Origin: JANPLN01 sp043757265
Lineage (GTDB): Bacteria; Bdellovibrionota; Bdellovibrionia; Bdellovibrionales; JAGQZY01
Direction of reading: 5' to 3'
Length of the DNA: 64,000 nt
NCBI GenBank assembly: GCA_043757265.1
Contig: JAYUQP010000045.1
Span: 1-64,000, forward strand
A model generated the notes under the pieces. The model was not told where the DNA came from. It saw nothing but the letters and a program-made list of their open reading frames with translations, and did no database searches. The translations under genes and the position numbers were made by a program. This document shows positions 52,358 through 61,363 of the stretch, one piece after another. Numbering within the stretch: the stretch's first letter is position 1; the number at the start of each line of letters is the position of its first letter.

Positions 52358-52434
52358 GCCTTCCTAATAGCCGACCTAACAAGCCGTCCTGACAACAAGC
52401 CGCGTTGCTTGCTTAAATCACCCCTGGAGGGTCT

Positions 52435-53724
52435 TTGCGATACTACATCAATGAACTTAAAAACCACGTTGGTAAAACCATCGAACTTAAGGGTTGGGCT
52501 TTTAATCTTCGCGGCTCGAAAAAAAATAAATTCTTAATCTTGCGTGACGGAACTGGTCTGTGTCAGTGCGTGTTCTCCGAGGAAACCACCGATCCCACAG
52601 CGTTTTCCACATTCGATCAACTCACCCAGGAATGCTCAGTCAAAGTTACCGGCGAAATTAAAGCCGAACCGCGCAGCCCCGGAGGCTACGAACTCATCAC
52701 ACAATCGCTCGAGATTCTTGCGCCATCCGTGGATTATCCCATTACCCATAAAGAGCACGGTCCCGATTTTTTAATGAGCAATCGCCATCTGTGGATTCGC
52801 GGTCGCAGACAACACGCTGTGCTTCGCGTGCGCTCCGAAATCGTAAACGCTATTCGCGATTTCTTCAATGGACGCGGGTTTACTCTCACAGATTCGCCGA
52901 TTTTTACTCCCAGCGCTTGCGAAGGTACATCTAATCTTTTTGAAACCAAATATTTTGACGAAAAAGCCTACCTTTCGCAAAGCGGACAACTGTATATCGA
53001 AGCAACAGCGGCGGCCTTTGGCAAAGTGTATTGCTTTGGTCCCACGTTTCGAGCTGAGAAATCAAAAACCCGTAGACACTTGATTGAATTTTGGATGGTT
53101 GAGCCTGAAGTGGCGTTCAATGATCTTTACGATAATATGGAGCTAGCTGAGCAATTTGTGGAGTACATTGTGCAAAGAACTTTGCACAACTGCAAAGATG
53201 AATTAACCGTTCTTACACGCGATCTATCGAAGCTTGAAGTTATAAAAGGCCCTTTCCCCCGATTGCATTACCGCGAAGCTGTGGAAATGATTTTGAAAGA
53301 AAATAAAAATTTTGTAGTGGGTAGTGATTTTGGCGCCCCGGACGAAGAGATCATTTGCACAAAATTTGAAAAGCCGGTTTTTGTTCATCACTTTCCTACA
53401 GCCATTAAAGCTTTTTATATGAAGCAAGATCCAAAAGAGCCTGAATACAGTATGAGTTGCGATCTTCTGGCCACTGAAGGCTACGGCGAAATTATCGGCG
53501 GTGGCCAGCGCGAAGAAAGTGTTGAAAGCTTAAAAACTCGCATCAAAGAACACGGACTTAAGCAAGATGACTTTGAATGGTATCTTGATCTCCGTCGCTA
53601 CGGATCGTTTCCGCACTCGGGCTTTGGCTTAGGCGTGGAAAGAACTGTTGCATGGATTTGTGGACTCCAGCATGTACGTGAGACCATTCCATTTCCAAGA
53701 CTTTACGGAAGAAACTATCCTTAA
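52435..53724 (+). CDS. asnS: Asparaginyl-tRNA synthetase
   Basis: Class II synthetase of 429 residues: N-terminal OB-fold anticodon-binding domain (KTIELKGWAFNLRGSKKNKF), then the catalytic core with motif 2 in FRAEKSKTRRHLIEFWMVEPEVA and motif 3 GFGLGVERTVAWICG. The last residues (FPRLYGRNYP) and overall length resemble the archaeal-type AsnRS more than the usual 465-residue bacterial form. Start is a TTG with GGAGG four bases upstream. The acyl-CoA carboxylase operon follows at once, 14 bases later. Confidence 0.92.
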   Translation: MRYYINELKNHVGKTIELKGWAFNLRGSKKNKFLILRDGTGLCQCVFSEETTDPTAFSTFDQLTQECSVKVTGEIKAEPRSPGGYELITQSLEILAPSVDYPITHKEHGPDFLMSNRHLWIRGRRQHAVLRVRSEIVNAIRDFFNGRGFTLTDSPIFTPSACEGTSNLFETKYFDEKAYLSQSGQLYIEATAAAFGKVYCFGPTFRAEKSKTRRHLIEFWMVEPEVAFNDLYDNMELAEQFVEYIVQRTLHNCKDELTVLTRDLSKLEVIKGPFPRLHYREAVEMILKENKNFVVGSDFGAPDEEIICTKFEKPVFVHHFPTAIKAFYMKQDPKEPEYSMSCDLLATEGYGEIIGGGQREESVESLKTRIKEHGLKQDDFEWYLDLRRYGSFPHSGFGLGVERTVAWICGLQHVRETIPFPRLYGRNYP

Positions 53725-53738
53725 CAATAAGAGGCCCC

Positions 53739-55292
53739 ATGGATACAATTCAAGAGAAGTTAAAAACTCTCAAAGCAAAAAACGAACTTGCCCTTAAGGG
53801 TGGCGGTGAAGACCGTTTGGCCAAACACAAGCAAGGTGGTCGTCTCACTGCTCGGGAGCGCATCGACGTACTAATGGATCCGGGCAGTTTTGTTGAGACA
53901 GATCGATTTGTTACTCACCGCTCGACCAATTTTGGGATGGGCGAAAAAGTAATCCCCGGCGACGGAATTATCACCGGCTACGGTAAAGTGAATGGCCGTA
54001 TGGTCTGCGTTTACAGCCAAGACTTTACTGTTTTTGGTGGAAGTATGTCGCGCACCCAAGCCAATAAAATTTTGAAAGTTATGGATTTGGCAATTAAAAA
54101 TGGCGCACCAATGATCGGCCTCAACGACTCAGGCGGCGCGCGCATACAAGAGGGCGTTGAAGCTCTTGGCGGTTATGCTGATATTTTCTTGAAAAACGTG
54201 ATGGCATCGGGTGTGGTTCCGCAAATCAGCGCCATCATGGGGCCGTGCGCAGGCGGTGCAGTTTATTCCCCATCGATCACTGATTTTATATTTATGGTGA
54301 AAAATTCCAGCTATATGTTTGTGACTGGGCCTGAGGTAATCAAAGCAGTTACACACGAAGAAGTGACTAAGGAAGATCTTGGCGGGGCTACCACGCACAA
54401 CCAAAAATCGGGTGTGGCGCACTTTTCGGCAGACGACGATAAAACCTGTTTGCTCATGATACGCGAACTTTTAAATTTTCTACCGTCAAACAATTTAGAC
54501 GATGCTCCACTTCAGGCCACAACGGATGTTCCGGATCGTTTAGTAAAAGAACTCAATACGTTTTTGCCAGACAATTCTCGTAAGCCCTACGATATGAAAG
54601 AGCTCATCAAAATAGTGGTCGACGAAAAGTACTTTCTCGAAGTTCATCAGCACTATGCGCAGAACGTGGTTGTTGGCTTTGCAAGATTTAACGGCCAGAG
54701 CGTAGGAATTGTGGCAAACCAACCGCAAATTCTTGCCGGCTGTTTAAACATTGATGCCAGCAAAAAAGCGGCACGCTTTATTCGTTTTTGTGATGCCTTT
54801 AATATTCCTATCGTGACGTTTGTTGACGTCCCTGGGTTCTTGCCGGGCACTGAACAGGAGTGGAATGGAATTATCACTCACGGTGCAAAGTTACTGTACG
54901 CGTATGCTGAAGCAACCGTGCCAAAAATCACTATCATCACGCGAAAAGATTACGGCGGTGCCTATTGTGTGATGTCGTCGAAACATCTTCGTGGCGATGT
55001 GAACTTAGCGTACCCGTCAGCTGAAATTGCGGTGATGGGCGCTGATGGAGCTGTGAATATTATTTTTCGTGATGCCATCAACAAAGCCTCAAACCAAACC
55101 GACGAACGTCAAAAATTAATTAAGGACTACGAAGGAAAATTCAACAATCCTTATGTGGCTGCAGAGCTCGGTTACATTGATGAAGTGATTGAGCCTTCGC
55201 AAACACGAAAACGGATCGTGCAGGCACTTGATATGCTCAAAAATAAACGCGATGTGAATCCACCGAAAAAGCACGGAAACATTCCACTTTAA
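53739..55292 (+). CDS. pccB: Acyl-CoA carboxylase carboxyltransferase subunit (PccB-like)
   Basis: Carboxyltransferase of 517 residues that moves CO2 from biotin to an acyl-CoA (propionyl- or acetyl-CoA). Hallmarks: GGRLTARERIDVLMDPGSF, the crotonase-like SGGARIQEGVEALGGYADIF, IMGPCAGGAVYSPSITDF, GPEVIKAVTHEEVTKEDLGGA, and ITRKDYGGAYCVMSSKHL. Length and motifs match propionyl-CoA carboxylase beta; substrate specificity cannot be read here. Ribosome site GAGG before the ATG. First gene of the three-gene operon. Confidence 0.93.
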   Translation: MDTIQEKLKTLKAKNELALKGGGEDRLAKHKQGGRLTARERIDVLMDPGSFVETDRFVTHRSTNFGMGEKVIPGDGIITGYGKVNGRMVCVYSQDFTVFGGSMSRTQANKILKVMDLAIKNGAPMIGLNDSGGARIQEGVEALGGYADIFLKNVMASGVVPQISAIMGPCAGGAVYSPSITDFIFMVKNSSYMFVTGPEVIKAVTHEEVTKEDLGGATTHNQKSGVAHFSADDDKTCLLMIRELLNFLPSNNLDDAPLQATTDVPDRLVKELNTFLPDNSRKPYDMKELIKIVVDEKYFLEVHQHYAQNVVVGFARFNGQSVGIVANQPQILAGCLNIDASKKAARFIRFCDAFNIPIVTFVDVPGFLPGTEQEWNGIITHGAKLLYAYAEATVPKITIITRKDYGGAYCVMSSKHLRGDVNLAYPSAEIAVMGADGAVNIIFRDAINKASNQTDERQKLIKDYEGKFNNPYVAAELGYIDEVIEPSQTRKRIVQALDMLKNKRDVNPPKKHGNIPL

Positions 55293-55308
55293 TTTTAGAC
55301 CAGGGGAC

Positions 55309-56817
55309 ATGATGTTTAAAAAAGTTTTAGTAGCCAATCGAGGAGAGATTGCGGTCCGCGTGATTCGCGCGTGTCGCGATTTGGGAATTCCCACCGTGGC
55401 CGTCTACAGCGAAGTGGATCGATACAGTCAGCATGTGCTTCTTGCAAACGAAGCCTACGAAATTGGCCCCGCTCCAAGCACTGAATCTTATCTGCGTGAG
55501 GATAAAATTTTAGATGTGGCAAAAAAATCTGGCGCCGACGCCATTCACCCAGGGTATGGCTTTCTCAGCGAGCGCGCGTTTTTTGCAAAAGCCGTACAAG
55601 ATGCTGGCCTTACTTTTATCGGTCCCACGCCCGAAAACATTACGGCCATGGGCGACAAACTCTCGGCTATCGCACATATGCGAAAAGCCGATGTGCCAAC
55701 GGTCCCCGGTAGCGATGGCGCCGTTCCTACTTACGAAGAGGCTGTAAAAGTCGCAGAAAAAATTGGCTATCCCATTATGATTAAAGCATCGGCGGGCGGT
55801 GGTGGAAAAGGCATGCGCGTTGTGATGAAGCCCGAAGAGCTCGAAAGCGCATTTCGTGGTGCGAAATCTGAAGGATTAAATTATTTCAAAGACGACACCG
55901 TGTACATGGAACGTTTCGTTACAAATCCAAAACATATTGAAATTCAAGTTTTTGGCGATAAACACGGAAATGTGGTCCATTTGTTCGACCGCGAGTGTTC
56001 TATTCAGCGCCGTCATCAAAAAATCATCGAGGAAAGCCCCAGCCCTTCTGTTTCAAAAGAAGTGCGCGAGCGCATGGGACAGGTCGCGGTGAAGGCTGCC
56101 AAATCGATTAATTATATCGGCGCAGGAACTTTCGAATTCATATTCGACAACTCCACCAAAGAGTTTTTCTTTATGGAGATGAATACGCGCCTGCAGGTAG
56201 AACATCCCATTACCGAGATGGTAACAGGTTTTGATTTGGTGCAGGAGCAGCTTCGCGTAGCTGCTGGCCATAAACTTTCGTTTAAGCAAGAGGACATTCG
56301 ACAAACCGGTCACGCCATTGAATGTCGTATCTGTGCTGAGGATCCACAAACATTTATGCCTTCACCGGGCTTTATTCGCCGTTTTCGTCCACCGGCGGGC
56401 CCGTATGTTCGCGTTGAAACCTATGTGTACTCAGGCTACGACATCCCGATTTACTATGACCCGATGATCGCTAAAGTTGTCACTTGGGGACAGACTCGCC
56501 AGGAAGCGATCAATCGTATGCAACGGGCGCTTATTGAGTTTACTTTGACCGGTGTAAAATCAAATATTGTTCTTCACAAATCGATTTTAAAAGCTGAAAA
56601 ATTTCTTGATGGAACGTACACAACGCAATTTTGTGAAAAAGATTTGATCATCAATCAGCCAGACTTGTTCAAGCATATCGATGACCGTGTGTTTTTGATT
56701 GCCGCTGCAATCGCCTCATACAAACAGCGCGAAACTAAAATTGATAACTCACAGGTCAAACTCGAAAACAATTCGCGGTGGAAGCAAGTAAGCCGCCGCC
56801 ATGCAATGAGATACTAA
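55309..56817 (+). CDS. Biotin carboxylase subunit
   Basis: Biotin carboxylase of 502 residues; uses ATP and bicarbonate to carboxylate biotin. N-terminal domain KKVLVANRGEIAVRVIRACRDLG; ATP-grasp region with glycine loop KASAGGGGKGMR, EFIFDNSTKEFFFMEMNTRLQVEHPITEMVTG. The C-terminal ~45 residues exceed a normal AccC slightly, but no biotin-carrier domain is fused. Either the first or second ATG may be used. Together with the neighbours it forms a complete acyl-CoA carboxylase. Confidence 0.94.
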   Translation: MMFKKVLVANRGEIAVRVIRACRDLGIPTVAVYSEVDRYSQHVLLANEAYEIGPAPSTESYLREDKILDVAKKSGADAIHPGYGFLSERAFFAKAVQDAGLTFIGPTPENITAMGDKLSAIAHMRKADVPTVPGSDGAVPTYEEAVKVAEKIGYPIMIKASAGGGGKGMRVVMKPEELESAFRGAKSEGLNYFKDDTVYMERFVTNPKHIEIQVFGDKHGNVVHLFDRECSIQRRHQKIIEESPSPSVSKEVRERMGQVAVKAAKSINYIGAGTFEFIFDNSTKEFFFMEMNTRLQVEHPITEMVTGFDLVQEQLRVAAGHKLSFKQEDIRQTGHAIECRICAEDPQTFMPSPGFIRRFRPPAGPYVRVETYVYSGYDIPIYYDPMIAKVVTWGQTRQEAINRMQRALIEFTLTGVKSNIVLHKSILKAEKFLDGTYTTQFCEKDLIINQPDLFKHIDDRVFLIAAAIASYKQRETKIDNSQVKLENNSRWKQVSRRHAMRY

Positions 56818-56841
56818 AGATGTTAAACCCGGAGCACGCCT

Positions 56842-57363
56842 ATGTATTTTGAAGCAGAACTTAACAAAAAAAAATATCAGATCAACGTTGCTCGCCGTGA
56901 GGGTGACTGGTCTCTGCAACTTAAAGAATTAGGTCAAGAAAAATGGGAAGAGTTCACGATTCCAGATGGGCACTTTGAAGAGGCCGATAACATTATCAGT
57001 TTTTTATTCAATAATGAGTCCTACCTGATCGATGTGGTTTCTGACGGCCTTGATTGCACTGTGTACACCCGAGGCGGCTTTCGCAGTCTCAAATTATTCA
57101 ACGATGAGATGCTCCTCCATGAAAGCTTCAAATCAGGCGGCGCTATGGGCGGCGCTTCCGCACTTAAATCGGGAATGCCCGGCAAAATTGTGAAGGTCTT
57201 TGTCAAAGAAGGCGACGAAGTAAAAGCCGGCGCACCATTGTTGGTGATGGAAGCAATGAAAATGGAAAACGAAATGAAGGCGGGTGCCGACGTGAAAATT
57301 TCCAAGGTCCACGTCAAACCAGGCGACAACGTCGAGACAGGTGCCACGCTCATCAGCTACTAG
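56842..57363 (+). CDS. Biotin carboxyl carrier protein
   Basis: Protein of 173 residues. The C-terminal biotinyl domain (about 105-173) has the biotin site EAMKMEN, with Lys as the attachment residue. The first 100 residues form a small beta domain that probably contacts the carboxylase subunits. GGAG is seven bases before the ATG. It completes the BC-CT-BCCP set in the order pccB, BC, BCCP. Confidence 0.92.
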   Translation: MYFEAELNKKKYQINVARREGDWSLQLKELGQEKWEEFTIPDGHFEEADNIISFLFNNESYLIDVVSDGLDCTVYTRGGFRSLKLFNDEMLLHESFKSGGAMGGASALKSGMPGKIVKVFVKEGDEVKAGAPLLVMEAMKMENEMKAGADVKISKVHVKPGDNVETGATLISY

Positions 57364-57369
57364 CCGCGT

Positions 57370-57493
57370 CCGTCGCACCAAAAAGCACAACCTGCTTCGT
57401 TGCCTTCGATCGATTCGTACTCGACGGGCATGAAGCCCGCCTCCGTGCGCGTCGATCTTGTCGCCTCACATCTTGTACTTTTTGGTGCGACGG
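57370..57493. repeat. Large inverted repeat with CCGTCGCACCAAAAAG arms
   Basis: The left arm (57370-57385) and right arm (57478-57493) are a perfect 16-base inverted pair; a few more bases beyond pair imperfectly. Inside are GGGC/GCCC and a GATCGA/TCGATC-like dyad, so the whole can fold into a long structured hairpin. It lies after the BCCP stop codon. It probably acts as a terminator-like structure or is a small mobile repeat. Confidence 0.75.
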
Positions 57494-57543
57494 GTGATGG
57501 GCATGCTTACGTGTGAGCTGATGGCGAAGAGCTTTTCTTTTCT

Positions 57544-57569
57544 GTCATCCTGAGCGAAGCGAAGGATCT
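57544..57569 (+). repeat. REP-like repeat copy 3
   Basis: 26-base element, identical to the copy at 47565. It lies in the gap before the stop codon of the 57588 gene. Confidence 0.85.
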
Positions 57570-57587
57570 GTGCGGGAGAGTTCAGTT

Positions 57588-59468
57588 TTACATTGCTTTG
57601 TAAATCAACGAGACGGCTTCGCCATCAACGTATACGGCTTCGGTCACCACTTGGCCCTGCTCTGACTCGATGACCATGGTGTGTAGGCCACGCTCGACTC
57701 CGTAGACAACAAAACCTGAAGCCCGCATTCCCGCAGTCTTGTTGATGGTTCGTCCCTGTTGATCGAGATAAAGAATTTTTGTGTTTTCATTTTGGTGATC
57801 TATATAAACTTCGAATGGCTGATCAGTGTCCACAAAGCCAACGATCACACCACCAGCGATCGGAATCGTGTAGGATTTTTGAATCCCTTTCCACCAACTG
57901 TCGTTGAGGACTGGTACCTCTTGAAACTTTTTATATCGACTCGCAAACGTCGAGGACTCGATCTCTGCCCCTTCAACTTTTGTGTAAATCAATAAAGGCT
58001 CATGCCCTGGATAGGTTTTCATGCTGAGGATGTCTTCTGTTTTAACCTGCTGGACACTCATTTGTCCCAACGCAAAAAACTCGATATTCTTTGGATGCAC
58101 GGTTAAGGGATCAAAGGCGCGTAGGCTTAATTTGCGCTCGTCGCCGACTTCAAAATTCAATTCGGTCACAGCCCCCGCCTGAACAACGGCAAGTTTCGAG
58201 TCTATCAATCGGCCAAGCGAGTCGATAACTTCGATTTCGTATTCACCGTCGTTTAACCCAACAAAAGTAAATTGACCGTCTTCACTGGTTTTTTGCGAAT
58301 CCTTTTGAGCTATGTACATCTGAAAATAAATGGGCTTTGCATTTTGCTGCACCATTCGTACTTGATAGCCCTGTGCCGGCTGTCGCCCTCTTGCAATTGT
58401 TCCCCAGATCATGCCATCTGTACGGTTCTTCTTTGGCAGTTCGATAGTATCGAAAAAAGCCTGCATAAACTGATCTGGAAATAAGTGAACCTTCAGTTCC
58501 CTTTCAAAATTAGCCAACACCACGGTCTGTCGATATTTGGCCTGCAGAAAAGAAACTATGCCAGTCGATTGAGGACTGATCATTGGCTCTACAAATTCAC
58601 CTTTTTCGTTGGACCGTACAGGAAGGTCGTGCCCTCCGACCTGTCCTTGCGCACCAGTTACGACCTGCTCGTAAACAGATAGAACTTGTCCTTTGAGTGA
58701 AAAATTATAGGGTTTAAGCTTCAAGTCTACGCCACCAATGATGACCCCGGTTTTGCCGCGCGTTTTTGCAATCACTTCGAGGTCTATAATTGCCTCGCCA
58801 AGCAAAAACCCGCGGTGATCGGCGAGCTCTGCAATGATTTCGCCCTCGAGGCGGTCGACTTTGATTTCGTAGATTCCTTCGCGAATCGAGATGCGCCCAT
58901 CTTTTTTTCGTTCTCCATCGACAAACCAACCCACAGATAAGGTATCCCGTGGATCTGAGATTGCCAGTCCATCGGTCAACTCGATCTTCCCCTGAATCCA
59001 ATGGTGGGGTGTGGCTCCGCCCCCACCGATTTGAATTTGCTGTTCGGCAAGAATCTCGGCTGCGGATTTATCTTCGGTTTTGTCCTTGGAACTTTCGATT
59101 TCGCTCAGTACAACACCGCTAACGTTCATCATTGTATTGATTGAATCTGCTGGTCGAAGGGTCATCTGTGGAATTTGGATTTCAGAAAGCTCGCTGCGAA
59201 TAACTTCTTGCGAGGACGGCTTAAGTTGTATGGCCTCGATATTTTGCGGAATTTGTTCTTCCTCATAGATGGACATGTAATAGTCGTCTTCCAGTGCTGC
59301 GAAAGCTGGCGAAAACTCCGAGAAGTTTAATGTCATTCGTGGCATTTGCACTGGAGGTCTATCGAGCACACTGCGAACGGGGAAAACAATGTTAGACGCA
59401 ACAAAGAAGGAGGCGCTCGAGGCGCTCAAAAATAAAATTTGGAATATAAATCCGGTGAGTGTTCGCAT
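57588..59468 (-). CDS. Large secreted beta-rich protein, unknown
   Basis: Exported or membrane-anchored protein of 626 residues with N-terminal hydrophobic segment (GFIFQILFLSASSASFFVASNIV). Several carboxypeptidase-regulatory-like or Cna-B-like beta repeats are likely (GQVLSVYEQVVTGAQGQVGG; DGQFTFVGLNDGEYEIEVIDSLGR near 400). A Glu-, Lys- and Ser-rich linker of about 30 residues sits at about 120-150. It is the last gene of the lptM-dapF-dapA-dapB-transaldolase run, 21 bases after the small lipoprotein gene. Function unknown; surface protein or adhesin is possible. Confidence 0.65.
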   Translation of the reverse strand: MRTLTGFIFQILFLSASSASFFVASNIVFPVRSVLDRPPVQMPRMTLNFSEFSPAFAALEDDYYMSIYEEEQIPQNIEAIQLKPSSQEVIRSELSEIQIPQMTLRPADSINTMMNVSGVVLSEIESSKDKTEDKSAAEILAEQQIQIGGGGATPHHWIQGKIELTDGLAISDPRDTLSVGWFVDGERKKDGRISIREGIYEIKVDRLEGEIIAELADHRGFLLGEAIIDLEVIAKTRGKTGVIIGGVDLKLKPYNFSLKGQVLSVYEQVVTGAQGQVGGHDLPVRSNEKGEFVEPMISPQSTGIVSFLQAKYRQTVVLANFERELKVHLFPDQFMQAFFDTIELPKKNRTDGMIWGTIARGRQPAQGYQVRMVQQNAKPIYFQMYIAQKDSQKTSEDGQFTFVGLNDGEYEIEVIDSLGRLIDSKLAVVQAGAVTELNFEVGDERKLSLRAFDPLTVHPKNIEFFALGQMSVQQVKTEDILSMKTYPGHEPLLIYTKVEGAEIESSTFASRYKKFQEVPVLNDSWWKGIQKSYTIPIAGGVIVGFVDTDQPFEVYIDHQNENTKILYLDQQGRTINKTAGMRASGFVVYGVERGLHTMVIESEQGQVVTEAVYVDGEAVSLIYKAM

Positions 59469-59489
59469 AGTTACCCACCACTAGTTTAT

Positions 59490-59936
59490 TTAGAAAGGCC
59501 TGAAATCGTCAATGAAGTCTTCCCTTTCGGGACGTGTGACTAGATAGTCAATCAAGCCCTTCAGTACCTTTTCAGCTTTTTCGAGGTCGTAATTGACCAT
59601 TTTGTAGGTGCCCTTAGCGTTTCGTTTCTCGATTATGACCTGAACTTGAAGCGTGTAAGGTCGACGTTCGCCTAGGATTCGCAGCTTAGAATAAGCACGT
59701 TCGGCCTTGGTGTCTGCATAGTCATAACCATCACCAGTGGCTGAGTGATACTTTGAAACAAGCTCGCGACCGTTTGCGCTTCGCCCCCGAATGCCGACTG
59801 CCGCACGGTCGAAGGCACGCAATATACCGGCCACTGAAGCATTGACTGTATCTCTCTCCGCATACGGACCCGACGGAAGACTAGAACAGCCGATAACATT
59901 GAATAACAAAACAAAGCTCAGACTTCTTAACATCAC
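59490..59936 (-). CDS. Small lipoprotein, unknown
   Basis: Lipoprotein of about 148 residues with lipobox VIGC followed by SSLP. The mature part has a mixed alpha/beta pattern (PYTLQVQVIIEKRNAKGTYK, LEKAEKVLKGLIDYLV). Start may be GTG 59936 or ATG 59933. It is between the transaldolase and the 57588 gene and probably co-transcribed with them. No family recognised. Confidence 0.7.
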   Translation of the reverse strand: MMLRSLSFVLLFNVIGCSSLPSGPYAERDTVNASVAGILRAFDRAAVGIRGRSANGRELVSKYHSATGDGYDYADTKAERAYSKLRILGERRPYTLQVQVIIEKRNAKGTYKMVNYDLEKAEKVLKGLIDYLVTRPEREDFIDDFRPF

Positions 59937-59945
59937 TTAAGAATA

Positions 59946-60590
59946 TTACTTCACTATCTTCTGAGCATCCTTTAGGAATTTTTCGAGACCTTTGTCTGTA
60001 AGAGGATGCTGACTCATTCCTTGCATCACTTTAAATGGCACAGTTACGATGTCCGCGCCGATCAGCGCCGAGTCTAGAATATGAATATTGTGCCGAATGC
60101 TCGCCACGAGAATTTCTGTATCAAAGCCGTAGTTATCATAGATCGTGCGAATCTGTTCGATGAGATCCATTCCAGTACTAGAAATATCATCTAGGCGACC
60201 AACAAACGGAGACACCATACTGCCGCCAGCTTTTGCGACAAGCAAAGCTTGAAGCGGAGAGAAAACGAGAGTCACGTTGGATTTAATTCCTTCAGCACGA
60301 AGCTGTCGAACTGCCACTAAACCTTCTTCAGTCATTGGAATCTTGACGACGACATTGTCGGCGATTTTCGCTAAATCTAATCCCTCTTTGAACATGTCTT
60401 CAGATTTGATAGAGAGAACTTCGGCAGAGACTGGCCCTTTGATTTCCTTGCAGATATCCGCAATCACTTCTTTGAAAGGACGACCGATGCCAGCAATCAA
60501 TGATGGATTAGTTGTTACACCATCAACCCATCCACGTGCATTGGCTTGTTTGATTTCGTTGATGTCTGCTGAGTCGATAAAAAATTTCAT
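59946..60590 (-). CDS. Transaldolase (short, FSA/TalC type)
   Basis: Enzyme of 214 residues with the Fsa/TalC short-transaldolase architecture: MKFFIDSADINEI, GVTTNPSLI, NVVVKIPMT with the Schiff-base Lys, SNVTLVFSPLQALLVAKAGG, SPFVGRLDD and TVPFKVMQGM. It transfers dihydroxyacetone units in the pentose-phosphate pathway, or acts as fructose-6-phosphate aldolase; which one cannot be told. ATG 60590 has GGAG seven bases upstream. The gene follows dapB by 86 bases. Confidence 0.92.
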   Translation of the reverse strand: MKFFIDSADINEIKQANARGWVDGVTTNPSLIAGIGRPFKEVIADICKEIKGPVSAEVLSIKSEDMFKEGLDLAKIADNVVVKIPMTEEGLVAVRQLRAEGIKSNVTLVFSPLQALLVAKAGGSMVSPFVGRLDDISSTGMDLIEQIRTIYDNYGFDTEILVASIRHNIHILDSALIGADIVTVPFKVMQGMSQHPLTDKGLEKFLKDAQKIVK

Positions 60591-60676
60591 TAGGCGCTCC
60601 TGTTTCAAGTTGCGCACACTGTATGCTAGAACACCGGTGAATTCAACGAACCGATTTTTTTTTTACGATTCAAATC

Positions 60677-61363
60677 TCAGAGTGATTGTAGATAATCTTC
60701 CATAGAATAAAGCCCTGGGCGTTTGTTTGCGAGCCATACTCCCGCTTCCACGGCCCCACGCGCAAACACCGCTCTTTGCAAGGCTTTGTGTTCGATGGTG
60801 ATGACCTCGTCGCCAGAAGATATTTCAATTCTATGGGTACCGACTATCTCACCTTCGCGAATAGATTTTGGTTTTGGCAAGCCTGAACGCTTTTTATCGA
60901 GAATATTTTGCAACACGATCGCTGTTCCGCTTGGCTTATCTTTTTTGTGAATATGGTGCCATTCTGTCATCTGAATTTTAAAATGACCGGGGAGGGGTGT
61001 AGCTCTCAATATATCTTTCACCATTTGCACACCGATAGAAGTGTTGGCTGTCCATAACACAGGAATTTTTTTACTCGCTTTTTTAAGAACAGAAAAATGT
61101 TTTTCAGAAAGCCCGGTGGTACCCGATAGAATTGGGATTTTGTTTTTCAAGCACCACTGTACGCTCAACAAAAACATCTCGGGCGACGAAAAATCAATGA
61201 GTAGATCAGGCTTATGTTTTACATCGATAAAACTTGTTACAACTTGTCCTTTGGGCTTGCGGGCAATACCACCGCTGAAGTTTGCACCTTTCGTTTTGCG
61301 CAAAACTTTTTGTATTTCCTGGCCCATTCTTCCTTGTGCACCGACGACAAAAATTTTCATCAT
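60677..61363 (-). CDS. dapB: 4-hydroxy-tetrahydrodipicolinate reductase
   Basis: Enzyme of 228 residues of the lysine/diaminopimelate pathway. NAD(P)H loop FVVGAQGRMGQEI; substrate loop EWHHIHKKDKPSGTA (usual E(L/A)HH..K.D.PSGTA); then EGEIVGTHRIEI. Shorter than the E. coli protein (273) but the core is intact. It overlaps dapA by four bases. Confidence 0.94.
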   Translation of the reverse strand: MMKIFVVGAQGRMGQEIQKVLRKTKGANFSGGIARKPKGQVVTSFIDVKHKPDLLIDFSSPEMFLLSVQWCLKNKIPILSGTTGLSEKHFSVLKKASKKIPVLWTANTSIGVQMVKDILRATPLPGHFKIQMTEWHHIHKKDKPSGTAIVLQNILDKKRSGLPKPKSIREGEIVGTHRIEISSGDEVITIEHKALQRAVFARGAVEAGVWLANKRPGLYSMEDYLQSL

